Of a stretch of 12,920 bases of DNA, positions 12,631-12,920 are shown in pieces (positions within the stretch are counted from its first letter, which is position 1; each line of letters starts with the position of its first letter). Made by a program: the position numbers and the translations under genes. This DNA comes from an uncultured Bacilli bacterium (GTDB lineage Bacteria > Bacillota_I > Bacilli_A > RF39 > UBA660): contig CAKPCM010000028.1 of assembly GCA_934141615.1 (NCBI GenBank), positions 1 to 12,920 of the forward strand, written 5' to 3'. The notes below the pieces were generated by a model that was not told where the DNA came from, ran no database searches, and was given only the letters and a program-made list of their open reading frames with translations.

Positions 12631-12655
12631 TCTAATATAAATATAATATATTAGA
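12631..12655. repeat. Dyad TCTAATATA-(7)-TATATTAGA upstream of the small ORF
   Basis: Nine perfect pairs with a seven-base spacer. A consensus TATAAT (12642-12647) overlaps the spacer and right arm, and the Shine-Dalgarno begins at the end of the right arm. It is A/T-only apart from the outer positions, so chance is a real possibility. Confidence 0.45.
12642..12647 (+). promoter_or_regulatory. Possible -10 box of the 52-residue gene
   Basis: A consensus TATAAT lies 23 bases before the ATG, without a good -35 or TGn. A start about seven bases downstream would leave the AAAGGAG ribosome-binding site on the transcript. Confidence 0.35.
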
Positions 12656-12669
12656 AAGGAGTGTATATT

Positions 12670-12828
12670 ATGTATTATCCAGGATATCCCGCTTATCCTT
12701 ACTATGGAAATCAAGAAGGAAATGGCACCAACTGGTTGTGGATAATAATAATTATTGCGATAATCTTCTTCTTGTTCTGGGGCTTTGGTTCTAATAGAGG
12801 GAATAATTGCGGATGTAATAAATACTAA
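12670..12828 (+). CDS. Small Tyr/Pro-rich single-TM peptide (52 residues)
   Basis: This short reading frame begins at an ATG with AAAGGAG eight bases upstream. It encodes a Tyr/Pro/Gly-rich N-terminus (MYYPGYPAYPYYGN), a polar linker, one strongly hydrophobic segment (about 22-39, NWLWIIIIIAIIFFLFWG) and a short tail with two Cys (CGC, 47-49). The composition recalls small spore-coat or YjcZ-like membrane peptides of Bacillota, but the match is by character and not by a family motif. Its neighbour uvsE is spore-associated in Bacillus, which is suggestive only. A good ribosome-binding site and an ordered N-to-C layout make it a real gene in my view. Confidence 0.7.
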   Translation: MYYPGYPAYPYYGNQEGNGTNWLWIIIIIAIIFFLFWGFGSNRGNNCGCNKY

Positions 12829-12874
12829 AAAAAGGCTTATTTACGAGACTGCTGAAAAAGTAGTTAAAATTAAA

Positions 12875-12915
12875 ACTGATATTTAGATATATTCTCTAAA
12901 TATCAGTCTTTTTTA
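12875..12915 (+). terminator. Strong terminator at the window edge
   Basis: Thirteen perfect pairs (12875-12887 with 12895-12907) and a seven-base loop are followed by CTTTTTT. It probably ends the transcript of the 52-residue gene, although it lies about 45 bases past the stop. A smaller hairpin (ACTGCT-GAAAA-AGTAGT) lies between. Confidence 0.8.
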
Positions 12916-12920
12916 GTTGA

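Noticed and set aside
12842..12868. GAGACTGCTGAAAAAG as a possible insertion-sequence end
   Set aside because: It is reminiscent of terminal repeats of some elements, but there is no second copy or transposase in the window.

Overview
The window comes from a very AT-rich, low-GC Gram-positive (Bacillota), most likely a bacillus-, erysipelotrichia- or mollicute-related lineage. Supporting signs are strong Shine-Dalgarno sites (AGGAGG, or the 3' variant GGTGAT), a CdaA/CdaR c-di-AMP module, an L13-type mRNA leader, a UVDE repair endonuclease and an M18 aminopeptidase. TGG encodes Trp throughout and TGA appears only as a stop, so standard code 11 fits. A tRNA-Thr(CGU) suggests a tRNA set that is not extremely reduced.

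Left part, minus strand (1-5793): the first codons of an unknown gene at the edge, an Abi-family HEPN protein, the rplM-rpsI ribosomal operon with its own near-consensus promoter and structured leader, the translationally overlapping cdaA-cdaR pair (c-di-AMP synthase and its YbbR-domain regulator), an Asn-rich single-pass membrane protein and a three-TM protein. A divergent promoter pair, with -35 boxes on the same few bases, leads rightwards into a UPF0316 membrane protein followed 10 bp later by tRNA-Thr.

Middle (about 6485-10143): a probable accessory island. Fifteen bases spanning the tRNA-Thr 3' end and its CCA are repeated directly 3.65 kb downstream. The second copy leads into an orphan intrinsic terminator that looks like the tRNA's original terminator. 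Between the repeats lie an unrecognised, very AT-rich Lys/Asn/Ile-rich protein, an IS200-type element with hairpin ends and a tnpA whose 5' end is sequestered in a hairpin and lacks an in-frame normal start, and an ABC half-exporter. No integrase is present, so the island is either degenerate or mobilised in trans.

Right part, plus strand (10227-12920): an M18 zinc aminopeptidase, UvsE (UV damage endonuclease), a 52-residue Tyr/Pro-rich single-TM peptide missed by usual length cut-offs, and a terminator hairpin at the edge.

Most promoters I could place use an extended -10 (TGn before the -10 hexamer) with poor -35 boxes, several beginning transcription almost at the Shine-Dalgarno. The ribosomal promoter is the clear exception. 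No gene-free stretch exceeds 300 bases. No CRISPR array, rRNA or replication origin is seen.
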